From contig DDTQ01000006.1 of the NCBI GenBank assembly GCA_002344125.1, positions 249,652-313,651 of the forward strand: a stretch of 64,000 bases of DNA, written 5' to 3'. Positions 35,882-43,956 of this stretch are shown piece by piece. Within the stretch, counting starts at the first letter, position 1. Every line of letters begins with the position of its first letter. The position numbers and the translations under genes were made by a program. The notes beneath the pieces are model-generated. The model made no database searches. It saw only the letters and a list, made by a program, of their open reading frames with translations, and had not been told where the DNA came from. This stretch comes from Ignavibacteria bacterium UBA2360 (lineage in GTDB: Bacteria > Bacteroidota > Ignavibacteria > Tepidaquicellales > OLB5).

Positions 35882-37315
35882 TTGATAAATTTTTTAGATT
35901 TTGCTAATTCCATACCGCTGTTGATAATTGCCGGGGGCGGATTAATGGTGATGATTCTTGAAACGATCTTCCCGCGCTCCTTCAAAGATAAGACCGAAAC
36001 GATAATTTTTTATTTCTCACTCGCGGCTTTAGCCGCCGCAACTGCGTTTTCATTTGGCGATCTTGCAAAGAATTTTATAATCTACAATAAATTCATCAGG
36101 GTCAATACGCTTACTTCTGTTCTTAATATTGCGTTAATAGCGGGTACATTCATAACCGTGCTTTCATCAAAAAAATACCTTGAATCCGAAAAGATAAATC
36201 ACGGTGAATATTACTCACTGTTATTTTTCTCGCTTCTCGGCATGATGCTTATGTGCCAGGCGAATGATCTGATCGTTGTTTTTGTCGGACTCGAGCTGAT
36301 GTCTATTTGCTTCTATGTGCTAGCGGGCTTTATGAGAAGAAGAATTGAATCAAATGAAAGCGCCATAAAGTATTTCCTTCTGGGCGCTTTTCTGACAGGT
36401 TTCCTGCTTATGGGTATTGCTTTCATTTACGGTTACACAGGCTCAACCAATTTTACAGCTATTGCAGCCGCTCATCCACAGAAAGATACATTTTACCTTA
36501 TAGGATTGACGCTGGTTTTCATTGCGTTCATTTTCAAAACGGGCGCTTTCCCGCTGCAGATGTGGATACCCGATGTTTACCAGGGCGCGCCTACAATTGT
36601 CACAGGGATGATGTCAAGTGTTGGCAAAACCGCGGCCTTCGGCGCTATGATCTCTTTCTTTTCTATTTTCGGGCTCAATGATATTCCAATGGTAGTGGCA
36701 TTGGTCGCCATACTCACCATGCTTTACGGCAACGTGGTTGCACTTGTACAAACCAATATCAAAAGGCTGCTTGCGTATTCAAGTATTGCGCACGCCGGCT
36801 ATGTAATGGTTGGATTTTTATCCATCAACGCGTTTTCAATTCACGCAATTTTATTCTATTTGGTTTCATATATACTCATGCAGTCAGGTGCTTTTATAAT
36901 TATTTCAATGGTTGAATCAAAAACCCCTGATAACGGCTCGAGGAATTCACTTGAAAGCTATAAAGGACTTGGCAAAACCAATCCGATGCTTTCACTTATG
37001 ATGACAATTTTTCTCTTCTCACTTGCTGGCATTCCGCCTTTTGCCGGCTTCTGGGGTAAGTATTATATATTCCTTTCAGCCATACAGATAAATTATATTT
37101 GGGTCGCAATTGTAGGGATTTTATTGAGCCTTGTGGGTGTTTACTATTACATCAAGATAATATTATATATGTGGTTCTATGAACCGGCCGGTGAAACAGT
37201 TACACAGCAAAGATCAGATTTTTCATACACAGCAGCGGTTATATCCGTTATTGGTCTCTTTGCATTCGGCGTATATCCTGAGCTCGTGCTGCGATATATC
37301 AGAAATATATTCTGA
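35882..37315 (+). CDS. nuoN: NADH-quinone oxidoreductase subunit N
   Basis: NuoN is an antiporter-like subunit of complex I. The 477-residue, about 14-helix protein shows ANDLIVVFVGLELMSICFYVLAGF, the segment FKTGAFPLQMWIPDVYQGAPTIVTGMMSSVGKTAAFG with the conserved pumping lysine, and LLAYSSIAHAGYVMVGF. It starts with TTG. It is separated from nuoM (22 kb upstream) and nuoKL (7 kb downstream) and lies between an alpha/beta hydrolase gene and a VWA gene, so complex I genes are dispersed in this genome. Confidence 0.95.
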   Translation: MINFLDFANSIPLLIIAGGGLMVMILETIFPRSFKDKTETIIFYFSLAALAAATAFSFGDLAKNFIIYNKFIRVNTLTSVLNIALIAGTFITVLSSKKYLESEKINHGEYYSLLFFSLLGMMLMCQANDLIVVFVGLELMSICFYVLAGFMRRRIESNESAIKYFLLGAFLTGFLLMGIAFIYGYTGSTNFTAIAAAHPQKDTFYLIGLTLVFIAFIFKTGAFPLQMWIPDVYQGAPTIVTGMMSSVGKTAAFGAMISFFSIFGLNDIPMVVALVAILTMLYGNVVALVQTNIKRLLAYSSIAHAGYVMVGFLSINAFSIHAILFYLVSYILMQSGAFIIISMVESKTPDNGSRNSLESYKGLGKTNPMLSLMMTIFLFSLAGIPPFAGFWGKYYIFLSAIQINYIWVAIVGILLSLVGVYYYIKIILYMWFYEPAGETVTQQRSDFSYTAAVISVIGLFAFGVYPELVLRYIRNIF

Positions 37316-37379
37316 TAACTGAATACACGCGCTGTATAATATTTCTCTTTGAATAAGCGGTAAAGCAAGGTAAGAGAAA

Positions 37380-38483
37380 ATGAAATTAGTATATTCCAAA
37401 TGGAACGAAAGCTCCCTTACTGATGAACAAAGGCTCGAAAAGCTGATAAATTTGTTCAGCTATATTCTATTACAGACTTCAGGTGATGTTAACGAAGCAC
37501 TCGACTGGCTTAGCCAGCTTGATGAGCGTTATAATTTCTTTGATGAAAATATGTCGCTCAGCGATTTTATCGATAAGCTCAAAGAAAAAGGACTCATTGA
37601 TGATACTGACGGTATGTTCACCTTAACCCCAAAGGGTGAAATGAAGATCCGGCAGGATTCATTTAAAGAGATATTCGGCAACATGAAAAAATCGCCGGAG
37701 GGATTTCATGAGTCACCAATGAGCGGCAAGGGGATTGAGCGCAACAATACCACAAAGAAATACCAGTTTGGCGATCAGCCGCAGAATATTGATACCACAC
37801 AAACCCTCAGCAATGCGTTTAAACGCGAAGGAATAGACAGCTTCAGCCTGAATGAGGATGATATTGAAATTTATGAAACCGAAATGCAGACCTCCGCTGC
37901 CACAGTACTGCTGGTTGATATAAGTCACAGTATGATATTATATGGCGAAGATAGAATTACACCCGCCAAACAGGTTGCCCTTGGGCTATCGGAGCTGATA
38001 CTTTCAAAATACCGCAAGGATTCACTTAACATTGTACTATTTGGTGATGAAGCCCGCGAAGTTTCGGTGAGTGAACTGCCGTTTGTGAGCGTGGGTCCAT
38101 ACCACACAAACACAAAAGCGGGACTTGAGCTTGCCCGCAGTATTTTGCGCAGAAAAAAGAACGCGAACAAACAGATTATTATGATAACCGATGGCAAACC
38201 ATCCGCTATATATGAACCGGGCACGAATTCACGGCGTATTTATAAAAACTCATGGGGACTGGATCCGAAGATAATCAACAAAACCCTTGATGAAGCCGTT
38301 GCTTGCCGGCGCGAGAAAATAAAAATTACTACGTTTATGATCGCGCAGGATGAGTATTTAATTCAATTCATACAGCAATTCACAGCCGCCAACGGCGGCA
38401 AGGCATATTATTCATCGCTAAACGAGCTTGGCGAACAGGTATTTGTTGATTACCTGAAAAATAAAAAGAGATTTGAAGATTGA
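37380..38483 (+). CDS. VWA-domain protein (MoxR-partner type)
   Basis: The C-terminal von Willebrand A domain has a complete MIDAS: DISHS (180-184), the later threonine in HTNTKAG, and TDGKP. The N-terminal 170 residues are helical (LINLFSYILLQTSGDVNEALDWLSQLDER...) as in the cytoplasmic VWA proteins that pair with MoxR-type AAA+ ATPases. No ATPase gene is adjacent, so the partner must be elsewhere. The VWA domain is cytoplasmic, as there is no signal peptide. The next gene starts inside its stop (TTGA overlap), implying translational coupling. Confidence 0.85.
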   Translation: MKLVYSKWNESSLTDEQRLEKLINLFSYILLQTSGDVNEALDWLSQLDERYNFFDENMSLSDFIDKLKEKGLIDDTDGMFTLTPKGEMKIRQDSFKEIFGNMKKSPEGFHESPMSGKGIERNNTTKKYQFGDQPQNIDTTQTLSNAFKREGIDSFSLNEDDIEIYETEMQTSAATVLLVDISHSMILYGEDRITPAKQVALGLSELILSKYRKDSLNIVLFGDEAREVSVSELPFVSVGPYHTNTKAGLELARSILRRKKNANKQIIMITDGKPSAIYEPGTNSRRIYKNSWGLDPKIINKTLDEAVACRREKIKITTFMIAQDEYLIQFIQQFTAANGGKAYYSSLNELGEQVFVDYLKNKKRFED

Positions 38484-39382
38484 AAATATCACTGCTGAAA
38501 TATATTGTAATATTTACTTTCATTTTCACTCTGCCTGATCTGTTCGCGCAGAAGGATAGCGTAATTGTTAATGATTCGTTGGTGTTTAAGGGAACGATCG
38601 GTAAATTCAAAAATGCTGTTTCAATTTCCACTACAAGAGAAGAATTTATATTTGTATCAGATCTTGAAGACAACAAAATCTACAAGTTATCAACCATGGG
38701 AGTTGAACTTGCCTCATTCGGTGGCTCAGGGTTAGGACAAAACGAGCTCAATCAGCCGTATAGTATTGATGCATCCAATGGACTTGATGTACTTGTGGCT
38801 GATTACCAGAACAACCGTATCAAACGGCTCGATATAAACCTGAATTACATTTTATCGTTTGATTTCAATTCATACAATCTTACTGCGGAATCATCAAATA
38901 AAATATACAACCCAAACGGGGTAATGACACTCAGCACGGGCGAAGTGTATGTGCTGTGTGACGCGACAAATTATAAGGCAGCCCGCATTAACGATTATAA
39001 TGAAATTGGTATTTTCTTCGGCTCAAACAGTATCGGCGCAGAACGCCTTGATGAACCTGTAAAGCTTGTTAAAGGCAATCAACTGGATATGTGGATACTT
39101 GATAAAAAAACAGGGGAGCTGTTAAATTTTAATAATTTTGGTGTTTTTGTAAAAAAAATAAGTAAGCGCGGAAAAAATCCCATAAAAAGTATTGCATATT
39201 TTAATGATAATTTATTTATATTGCATCCCAATGAGTTGATTATATATGACTTAAAAAAGGGACAGTACTCAAAGTACTACAGCTTCCCTGAAATAAATGG
39301 TTTAACCGATATCGCAGTACTTGATAAGAACACCGTTTTGTTCTTAACAAAAGATTCGGTTCATAAATATTCAATTCAGTAA
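38480..39382 (+). CDS. Exported NHL-like beta-propeller protein
   Basis: The protein has a signal peptide (MKISLLKYIVIFTFIFTLPDLFAQ) and then repeats of the NHL type: ISTTREEFIFVSDLEDNKIYKLSTMG, SIDASNGLDVLVADYQNNRIKRLDINL and VMTLSTGEVYVLCDATNYKAARI. Together these suggest a five- or six-bladed propeller used for binding. It lacks a T9SS domain, so it is probably periplasmic. The TTG start overlaps the stop of the VWA gene by four bases, so the two are translated together, although their compartments differ. Confidence 0.75.
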   Translation: MKISLLKYIVIFTFIFTLPDLFAQKDSVIVNDSLVFKGTIGKFKNAVSISTTREEFIFVSDLEDNKIYKLSTMGVELASFGGSGLGQNELNQPYSIDASNGLDVLVADYQNNRIKRLDINLNYILSFDFNSYNLTAESSNKIYNPNGVMTLSTGEVYVLCDATNYKAARINDYNEIGIFFGSNSIGAERLDEPVKLVKGNQLDMWILDKKTGELLNFNNFGVFVKKISKRGKNPIKSIAYFNDNLFILHPNELIIYDLKKGQYSKYYSFPEINGLTDIAVLDKNTVLFLTKDSVHKYSIQ

Positions 39383-39405
39383 CTAAACTAAAAACAAATT
39401 AATTA

Positions 39406-39504
39406 ATGGCTGGTATTACTTATCCCGATAGGGATATTAAAACGGGTGATATCAAAGGCTGTTTTCTTAAGAAAGGAAAACATCATGGCAAAAGATTTAA
39501 ATAA
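39406..39504 (+). CDS. Possible 32-codon upstream ORF overlapping ssb
   Basis: An ATG at 39406 opens a 32-codon frame (MAGITYPDRDIKTGDIKGCF..., basic C-terminus). It ends at 39502-39504, inside the first codons of ssb, in another frame. It has no Shine-Dalgarno. It could be a leader ORF that couples translation to ssb or a chance frame; I cannot decide from sequence. Confidence 0.3.
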   Translation: MAGITYPDRDIKTGDIKGCFLKKGKHHGKRFK

Positions 39505-39913
39505 AGTAATGCTTATCGGCAGGCTGGGACAGGATCCCGAGCTTAAATACACACAAAGCGGTGTAGCCGTAGTTTCATTTTCAATGGCAACAGGCAGCAA
39601 GTGGAAAGACCAGGAAGGTAACTGGCAGGAAAGAACCGAATGGCATAACTGCAAAGCCTGGAGAAATTTGGCTGAAATAGTAAGCAACTATCTTAAAAAA
39701 GGCAGCAAGATTTATGTTGAAGGCAGGCTTGAAACTTCTAACTGGGAAGATGAGAACAAGAAAAAGCATTACAAGACTGAAATAGTTGTTGACGAAATGA
39801 TAATGCTTGATTCAAAAGGCGATAACTCCGGAGGCGGAAGTGGTGGTAATTACAGCTCAACCAAACCCGCAGGTAAACCTGCAACAACAACAGATGACGA
39901 TTTGCCGTTCTAG
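39485..39913 (+). CDS. ssb: Single-stranded DNA-binding protein
   Basis: Ssb coats single-stranded DNA during replication and repair. I place the start at the ATG at 39485 (MAKDLNKVMLIGRLGQDPELKYT), preceded by AAAGGA about 8 nt upstream. The OB fold includes WNCKAWRNLAEIVSNYLKKGSKIYVEGRLETSNWEDENKKKHYKTEIVVDE-type strands. A glycine/serine-rich linker leads to the canonical acidic tail DDDLPF that recruits partner proteins. Length (142) is typical. A terminator follows 25 bp after the stop. Confidence 0.96.
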   Translation: MAKDLNKVMLIGRLGQDPELKYTQSGVAVVSFSMATGSKWKDQEGNWQERTEWHNCKAWRNLAEIVSNYLKKGSKIYVEGRLETSNWEDENKKKHYKTEIVVDEMIMLDSKGDNSGGGSGGNYSSTKPAGKPATTTDDDLPF

Positions 39914-39937
39914 TTTAAAATGAAATAGAAATAGATC

Positions 39938-39970
39938 AAAGGCTGGCTTAGTGATAAGGCAGCCTTTTTT
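39938..39970 (+). terminator. Rho-independent terminator after ssb
   Basis: AAAGGCTG (39938-39945) pairs with CAGCCTTT (39960-39967), followed by further T residues. Confidence 0.85.
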
Positions 39971-39987
39971 GTTGGAGTGATACAGGC

Positions 39988-40203
39988 ACTCATCGGCTGA
40001 CTTAGAGTCATCCGATGAGTTTTAAGTTCTCCCCGTTGTTGGTCTTGTGACCAACAACTATATGTTTCCGCAGAGTCTCTCGTTTTTTGAGGACTCTGCG
40101 GATTAACTAAATAAGCCAACACTCATCGGATGACTCCAAGTCATCCGATGAGTATTTCACCATCGAGAGCCGTAGTACATTCCCAAACTGGAGTTTGGGA
40201 ATG
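39988..40203. repeat. Run of five strong hairpins between ssb and pyrB
   Basis: Five near-perfect stem-loops stand in a row. 39988-40020: 15-bp arms starting ACTCATCGG, one mismatch. 40035-40058: GTTGTTGGTC/GACCAACAAC. 40068-40101: CCGCAGAGTC/GACTCTGCGG, 14-nt loop. 40121-40153: 15-bp perfect arms ACTCATCGGATGACT/AGTCATCCGATGAGT, nearly the same sequence as the first. 40178-40203: CATTCCCAAACT/AGTTTGGGAATG. No gene is present. Confidence 0.85.
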
Positions 40204-40259
40204 AGAAGGAAGAATTTACATTAAGCGCTTCGACTCCGCTCAGCGCGACTGTTTATACT

Positions 40260-40289
40260 ATAAAAGCCTCTATTCATAGAGGCTTTTAT
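40260..40289. terminator. Bidirectional terminator-like palindrome downstream of pyrB
   Basis: Perfect 13-bp arms ATAAAAGCCTCTA/TAGAGGCTTTTAT flank TTCA. The A/T ends give a T-tract on both strands. It lies 21 bp after the pyrB stop (minus strand). Confidence 0.8.
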
Positions 40290-40310
40290 GTTTATTTATA
40301 ATATACTTAG

Positions 40311-41366
40311 CTATTTATAGTTCAGGATATATCCATCTTCTTTGAAGATGTGCGCTATGAGCGCTGTACGCATCCAAAGTCCGTTGACTTCCTGCTTCCA
40401 GTACCATGCGCGCTGGTCTTTATCAATTTCCGGGGGAATCTCATTCCGGCGGGGGAGCGGATGCAGTATCACTGCATCGGACTTCATTTGACGCAATAAC
40501 GCTGATTTCAGGTAAAATGTGGTGTAATCTATGGTTTTCGATTCATGCTGCTTATCATATTCATCCTGTATCCTGGTATAATAAAATACATCAGCTTTTT
40601 TTATGTATTTTTCAAGGTTATCTGATTCTTCAAAACTAATCTTTTCCTTAAGCAGATATGCCCTTATATCATCGGGTATTTTAAGTTCCTCAGGTGATAA
40701 AAATACGAACTTAATGCCATCAAAATTACTGAGCATGTAAACCAGCGACCGCACGGCTCTGCCGCGCTTGAGATCACCGATAATTGCAATTGTTTTATTC
40801 TTTACCTTACCTTTAAAGGCTCTGCATAACGTGTAAACATCAAGCAATGCCTGTGTTGGGTGCTCATGTGGACCCGATCCGGCATTGATTATCGGTATCG
40901 GTTTATCGGAATTGTTAAACATCAGCGCGGCTTTTTCGGCTAGATTCTCCTCAACGTGGCGCATAATTATCATATCTGTGTATGAGTGCATCGTTTCAAG
41001 GGTATCTTCAATGGATTCACCCTTAACTTCGCTGGAATAACCCGCTGAGCGCATATCGCTTGTTTTAATGCCGAGTATTTGACACGCATTATTGAATGAT
41101 AAGTAAGTTCGGGTTGATGGCTGCGCAAAATACAGCACTGCGCGCTTATGTGAAAGTATGGACTGTAAGAAATCCAGCCCGTCTTTCGTCTTTGCTATCT
41201 TTCTGATGCGGTCAGCAAGCTCAAACAGTCCATACAGCTCACTGCGGCTGAACTGCTGCGCGGAAAGAACGTGATATATTCTGCCTGAGGCGAGAAGCTT
41301 AAGCCGTTTTTTTTCGCTCAGCTTTTCAGCTTCTCCCCAGGTACTTATTTTACTTTTTTGTGAAAT
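40311..41366 (-). CDS. pyrB: Aspartate carbamoyltransferase catalytic subunit; no standard start codon
   Basis: This enzyme makes N-carbamoyl-L-aspartate from carbamoyl phosphate and aspartate in pyrimidine synthesis. Motifs: FAQPSTRTYLSF (carbamoyl phosphate), VKGESIEDT (loop lysine equivalent to E. coli Lys84), HEHPTQALLD, GDLKRGRAVRSL, TRIQDEY and HPLPRRNEI. The only standard start, the GTG at 41138, lies inside the PSTRT region and removes a domain. The frame remains open upstream to 41381 and encodes the expected N-terminus (IYHVLSAQQFSRSELYGLFELADRIR), with no ATG, GTG or TTG. The ATT at 41366 is the end I use provisionally. It follows the COG2403 gene by about 20 bp. Confidence 0.85.
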   Translation of the reverse strand: MSQKSKISTWGEAEKLSEKKRLKLLASGRIYHVLSAQQFSRSELYGLFELADRIRKIAKTKDGLDFLQSILSHKRAVLYFAQPSTRTYLSFNNACQILGIKTSDMRSAGYSSEVKGESIEDTLETMHSYTDMIIMRHVEENLAEKAALMFNNSDKPIPIINAGSGPHEHPTQALLDVYTLCRAFKGKVKNKTIAIIGDLKRGRAVRSLVYMLSNFDGIKFVFLSPEELKIPDDIRAYLLKEKISFEESDNLEKYIKKADVFYYTRIQDEYDKQHESKTIDYTTFYLKSALLRQMKSDAVILHPLPRRNEIPPEIDKDQRAWYWKQEVNGLWMRTALIAHIFKEDGYILNYK

Positions 41367-41388
41367 TTTCTTAACCGTAGTTTATATT

Positions 41389-42723
41389 TTATTTATATTT
41401 TTTAATAAATTCAGTTAAAATCTGTGTTAAGTCAGGTCTGCCAACTTCCTGCAGATCGTAATCGATCCTTACAGCAGGTTTATTGATCTTTATAACACGT
41501 CTCAGGTCAATTGGAGTGCCAATAATGACGGCGTCACACGGTACTTTGTTGATTGTCGTTTCAAGATCCTTCATCTGCTTATCGCCGTATCCCATTGCCG
41601 GAAGCAAAATGCCGATTCCCGGGTATTTATCATAGGTATCTTTGATGCTCTTTACAGCGTAGGGTCTCGGGTCAATGACCCCGGCAGCTTCAAATTTCTG
41701 CGCTGCAATTGTACCTGCGCCGTATTTCATTTCGCCATGCGTTAAAGTGGGACCGTCTTCAACAACAAGAACTCTCTTAACGCGAATTAACTTAATATCA
41801 TTTGGATTTTCAAGTGAAATAGGGGAGGCTGCTTCAACTATTTTTGCAGTTGGATTAAGCTTTAACACATTATCTCTAACTGTATTAATTTGCTCCAAAT
41901 TAGCGGAATCTATTTTATTGATTACTATCACATCAGCTAAATGAATATTCGTCCTGCCGGGATAGTAACTCATTTCGTGTCCGGCCCTGTGGGGGTCAAC
42001 GACTGTTATGGTTAAATCAGATTTATAAAATGACATATCATTATTTCCGCCATCCCATATTATAACATCAGCCTCTTTTTCAGCTTCGCGAAGTATAGCT
42101 TCGTAATCTACTCCGGCGTAAATAACGTTTCCGCGTGAAATATGCGGCTCATATTCTTCCATTTCTTCGATGGTACAATCGTGTTTTTTCAGATCGCTTA
42201 TAGCTGCAAAACGCTGAACTTTCTGTTTGGCTAAGTCACCATACGGCATTGGATGCCTTACGGAAACCGTATTCAAACCGAGTCTTTGTAATACATCAAC
42301 AACTTTGCGGGAGGTCTGGCTTTTGCCTGCACCCGTACGGCTTGCAACCACTGCAATAACCGGCTTTGTGGATTTCACCATTGTATTTGCGGCTCCCAGT
42401 GTAATGAAATCTGCTCCGGCGGCGTTAACCATTGCTCCTTTTGCCATTACATACGGAAAGGGGACATCTGAATAGGAAAATATTACCTGGTTAACTTTGA
42501 ATTTTTTTATAAGTTCCGGTAAGTCTGATTCAGGGTGAATTGGTATGCCTTTGGGATAAAGCTTTCCGGCAAGACTTGCCGGGTATTTACGGTCATCTAT
42601 GTTTGGAATTTGTGTTGCTGTGAAAGCCACAACATTATATAACGGGTTGTTGCGGTAAACAACATTGAAGTTGTGGAAATCTCTTCCGGCAGCGCCCATG
42701 ATGATAACATTAATTTTAGTCAT
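41389..42723 (-). CDS. COG2403 GTPase / cyclic 2,3-diphosphoglycerate synthase-like protein
   Basis: The 444-residue protein has an N-terminal Rossmann-like segment (INVIIMGAAGRDFHNFNVVYR) and a P-loop domain with VASRTGAGKSQTSRKVVDVL, DVIIWDGGNNDMSF and VIVINKIDSA. This matches the COG2403 family, named after archaeal cyclic 2,3-diphosphoglycerate synthetase. In bacteria the real reaction is uncertain. It precedes pyrB by about 20 bp on the same strand, so the two are probably cotranscribed, hinting at a link to carbamoyl phosphate or nucleotide metabolism. A TATATTTG box (minus strand, 42753-42760) lies about 30 bp upstream of the ATG. Confidence 0.82.
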   Translation of the reverse strand: MTKINVIIMGAAGRDFHNFNVVYRNNPLYNVVAFTATQIPNIDDRKYPASLAGKLYPKGIPIHPESDLPELIKKFKVNQVIFSYSDVPFPYVMAKGAMVNAAGADFITLGAANTMVKSTKPVIAVVASRTGAGKSQTSRKVVDVLQRLGLNTVSVRHPMPYGDLAKQKVQRFAAISDLKKHDCTIEEMEEYEPHISRGNVIYAGVDYEAILREAEKEADVIIWDGGNNDMSFYKSDLTITVVDPHRAGHEMSYYPGRTNIHLADVIVINKIDSANLEQINTVRDNVLKLNPTAKIVEAASPISLENPNDIKLIRVKRVLVVEDGPTLTHGEMKYGAGTIAAQKFEAAGVIDPRPYAVKSIKDTYDKYPGIGILLPAMGYGDKQMKDLETTINKVPCDAVIIGTPIDLRRVIKINKPAVRIDYDLQEVGRPDLTQILTEFIKKYK

Positions 42724-42838
42724 ATCTGTAGATGTTTAGTGATTAACATATACAAATATAGCACTTAATGTCACGGGCAACTATGATTTAAGTCATTAAA
42801 TAAATAGGGTTTAAGTGATTTAAACAAGGAATTATATG

Positions 42839-42872
42839 AAAATGTCAAATGTCAAAATCCAAATGTCAAAAA
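42839..42872. repeat. AATGTCAAA-word repeat
   Basis: Three short direct repeats of AAATGTCAAA-like words; a similar string lies at 7904-7935. Possibly a dispersed simple repeat. Confidence 0.5.
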
Positions 42873-42903
42873 TATAAAAGTAATATATGTGTTTCTTATA
42901 AGA

Positions 42904-43374
42904 TTATTTCAGCACAGGCGCATAATTTCCCAGCTTCAGCTCGTCGATCTGTTTAACTTTAAAATCCAGCGACTCATTTTTCAGCTTTTTTTGTAAAATA
43001 TTATTATTTACGTGTATTTGGAGTCTGCACTGATCAAAATACTCCTTTAAGCCTTCAACTTTCAGTCTGATTGTCTCTGATGCGTTTATTGCGTCTGCAT
43101 CAGCGGGAAATCTGAAGCTGTTGGCATAATCAATATGAGCATTCACGTCGGTAACAAATACGTTGAGTGTATCCATATCCTTCAATATCAATTCTTCTGT
43201 AGCGTCGTTTTGATAGCTTTGCATAAGCCTGAACTGAGCCTGCTCACGGTAAAACATGGAATCAAGCTTGGCCAGTGCGAACTGCCAATCGGCTTTCCAG
43301 TCACTTTGAGAAAATATATTTGAAGAAATTACAGCAGATAAAAATATAGACAGATATATAAAATATTTCAGCAT
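42904..43374 (-). CDS. Exported helical protein of unknown function
   Basis: The 156-residue protein has a signal peptide (MLKYFIYLSIFLSAVISSNIFSQ). The rest is mostly long amphipathic helix (KADWQFALAKLDSMFYREQAQFRLMQSYQND..., TIRLKVEGLKEYFDQCRLQIHVNNNILQKKLKNE). It carries one cysteine and no recognisable motif. It could be a periplasmic helical bundle. It stands alone, divergent from nuoKL across a 580-bp spacer that contains the ATACC-N4-GGTAT array. Confidence 0.65.
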   Translation of the reverse strand: MLKYFIYLSIFLSAVISSNIFSQSDWKADWQFALAKLDSMFYREQAQFRLMQSYQNDATEELILKDMDTLNVFVTDVNAHIDYANSFRFPADADAINASETIRLKVEGLKEYFDQCRLQIHVNNNILQKKLKNESLDFKVKQIDELKLGNYAPVLK

Positions 43375-43730
43375 TGTTGGATTTGATTAATTAACATATC
43401 AAAAGTAATTAACTAAAACAATAAAAGCAATCATCCAAAACCCCAAATTTGCGGTATAACTAAATATAGAAAAACAGCTCATTTTCACATATTGTTAAAG
43501 AAATGAGAAATAATATATATTATGTAAAGTTGAATGTTGTATTAAATGTTGATAATTATTCAGATTTCTAACAGTTTTAAATTTCACTTCCCCTATTGTA
43601 CTGTGTATCCGGGTTATGTTTGGTTAAAGTGATTTGTGTGGATCAAGAAAAATTGATATTTCCGTCGATTATTCTATAGCAAAGCATGCCGAATGTTACT
43701 CATGGCAGATTCTGTGTTGCGCACCATTGC

Positions 43731-43820
43731 ATACCATTTGGTATCATACCAAATGGTATGATACAACACAGTATGCGGCAAATAACTATTATACCGATAG
43801 GTATAATACCTGTGGGTATG
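43731..43820. promoter_or_regulatory. 15-bp-phased palindrome array ATACC-N4-GGTAT (six units)
   Basis: Six consecutive 15-bp units start at 43731, 43746, 43761, 43776, 43791 and 43806. Units 1, 2, 5 and 6 are exact ATACC-N4-GGTAT palindromes with centres ATTT, AAAT, GATA and TGTG. Unit 3 (ATACAACACAGTAT) keeps ATAC and GTAT, and unit 4 has decayed. Units 1 and 2 are reverse complements and make a 15-bp hairpin with a 1-nt loop. CTGTGTTG (43712-43719) and CAACACAG (43764-43771) extend it outward. Conserved arms with variable centres fit a dimeric regulator's operator array. Confidence 0.7.
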
Positions 43821-43922
43821 ATCTTGGTTGAAAATGGAATAAATTAGAATAGGCGGGCATATCAAAGCTCTAGTGTAACTGAAAATAAATCATATTTATT
43901 TCCATTATTTCTGCTAAATAAA

Positions 43923-43953
43923 TTGATAAAATGGTGAAATTCTGTTATTTTTG
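43923..43953 (+). promoter_or_regulatory. Promoter of nuoKL, probably leaderless
   Basis: TTG (43923-43925), a 20-nt spacer and TATTTTTG (43946-43953) match the Bacteroidota consensus. The box ends 3 nt before the nuoK ATG at 43957, so the transcript should begin at the start codon. The palindrome array ends about 100 bp upstream of the -33 element. Confidence 0.7.
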
Positions 43954-43956
43954 TAA

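Larger units (their letters stand above)
43375..43956. other. 582-bp divergent spacer upstream of nuoKL
   Basis: The first 350 bp are plain AT-rich DNA. The palindrome array at 43731-43820 and the nuoK promoter at 43923-43953 are listed separately. Short open frames on both strands cross the array, but their tyrosine- and threonine-rich translations are produced by the repeat itself, so no gene is called. Confidence 0.7.

Noticed and set aside
39988..40203. CRISPR array
   Set aside because: Two similar hairpins recur but the other three differ, the spacing is irregular and no cas genes are present.
42839..42872. Regulatory iterons upstream of the COG2403 gene
   Set aside because: The AATGTCAAA words also occur at 7904-7935 in unrelated context, so they look like a simple dispersed repeat.
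43731..43820. CRISPR-like or plasmid iteron array
   Set aside because: Units are 15 bp with no spacers, too short for CRISPR, and no replication initiator gene lies nearby.
43634..43865. Short open frames on both strands crossing the palindrome array (tyrosine- and threonine-rich)
   Set aside because: The translations are a by-product of ATACC/GGTAT repeats; no ribosome site or conserved motif.
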